A stretch of 9,187 nt of DNA from NCBI GenBank assembly GCA_030840885.1, contig JAVEDQ010000156.1:1-9187 (forward strand), written 5' to 3'. Position numbers and translations under genes: made by a program. The DNA comes from Frankiaceae bacterium. Its GTDB lineage: Bacteria > Actinomycetota > Actinomycetes > Frankiales > Frankiaceae. Under the pieces are notes generated by a model. That model was given only the letters and a program-made list of their open reading frames with translations, did no database searches and had not been told where the DNA came from. Positions 9,048-9,187 of the stretch are shown in pieces. The first letter of the stretch is position 1, and every line of letters starts with the position of its first letter.

Positions 9048-9187
9048 GACGCGTCCTCGGAACTCCGGAAACGTCCCATCGCGTGGATCAGACCGATGAG
9101 GTCGACCCGCTCGAGCGTGGGGTGCACGTCGACGCCTTCCGGGATGACGTCCGGTGAGAACGTCGGGACGAGGATGCAGCGACAGCC
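9044..9187 (-). CDS. C-terminal 47 residues of an unidentified protein (5' part outside window)
   Basis: An open minus-strand frame enters from the right edge and stops at TAA (9046-9044). The visible residues include CRCILVPTFSPDVIPEG followed by VDVHPTLERVDLIGLIHAMG and end SSEDAS. Codon third positions are G/C rich as in the neighbours, which supports coding. I do not recognise the family from this tail. The stop codon overlaps the permease stop by TTAG, so the genes converge with no spacer. Confidence 0.6.
   Translation of the reverse strand, partial: GCRCILVPTFSPDVIPEGVDVHPTLERVDLIGLIHAMGRFRSSEDAS

Overview
The window comes from a very high-GC bacterium, almost certainly an actinomycete. 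Four of the eight assignable start codons are GTG. The left end is the actinobacterial proteasome neighbourhood: an Arc/Mpa-type AAA ATPase, a small ferredoxin, a TrmI tRNA methyltransferase and a RecB-like nuclease. The genus cannot be fixed from the sequence alone.

Layout, left to right. (1) 1-1363, minus strand: most of the gene for the proteasome-activating ATPase Arc/Mpa, cut off at the left edge. (2) 1364-1543: divergent promoter region. (3) 1544-1855, plus: a ferredoxin with an Asp-containing cluster motif. (4) 1848-1906: hairpin and three 17-bp tandem repeats between convergent genes. (5) 4542-1899, minus: a probable three-gene operon of a small degenerate methyltransferase-like protein, an M50 site-2 protease with C-terminal CBS modules, and TrmI; the last two overlap by ATGA. 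(6) 4543-4630: divergent promoter region. (7) 4631-5545, plus: a PD-(D/E)XK nuclease with a four-cysteine Fe-S signature. (8) 5546-5652: hairpin followed by a promoter-like region. (9) 5653-9047, plus: a coupled ABC exporter pair, a LolD/MacB-type ATPase and an 863-residue FtsX-type permease. (10) 9187-9044, minus: the last 47 residues of an unidentified gene converging on the permease, with overlapping stop codons.

How the genes relate. Arc unfolds pupylated proteins for the 20S proteasome. The genes for Dop, Pup and the proteasome subunits are expected beyond the left edge. TrmI makes m1A58 in tRNA. The protease probably cleaves a membrane-bound regulator. The ABC pair is an independent envelope export or lipoprotein-handling module. 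The functional link between the proteasome, the ferredoxin, tRNA modification and the nuclease is unknown.

Most of the window is ordinary conserved actinobacterial sequence. The points that repay a second look are the small methyltransferase-like ORF that resembles a gutted copy of its operon mate TrmI, the exact leaderless-promoter geometry before the ferredoxin and nuclease, the 17-bp repeats at the convergent stops, and the cysteine layout of the ferredoxin. I did not find a clearly new multi-gene system, mobile element, CRISPR array or RNA gene.
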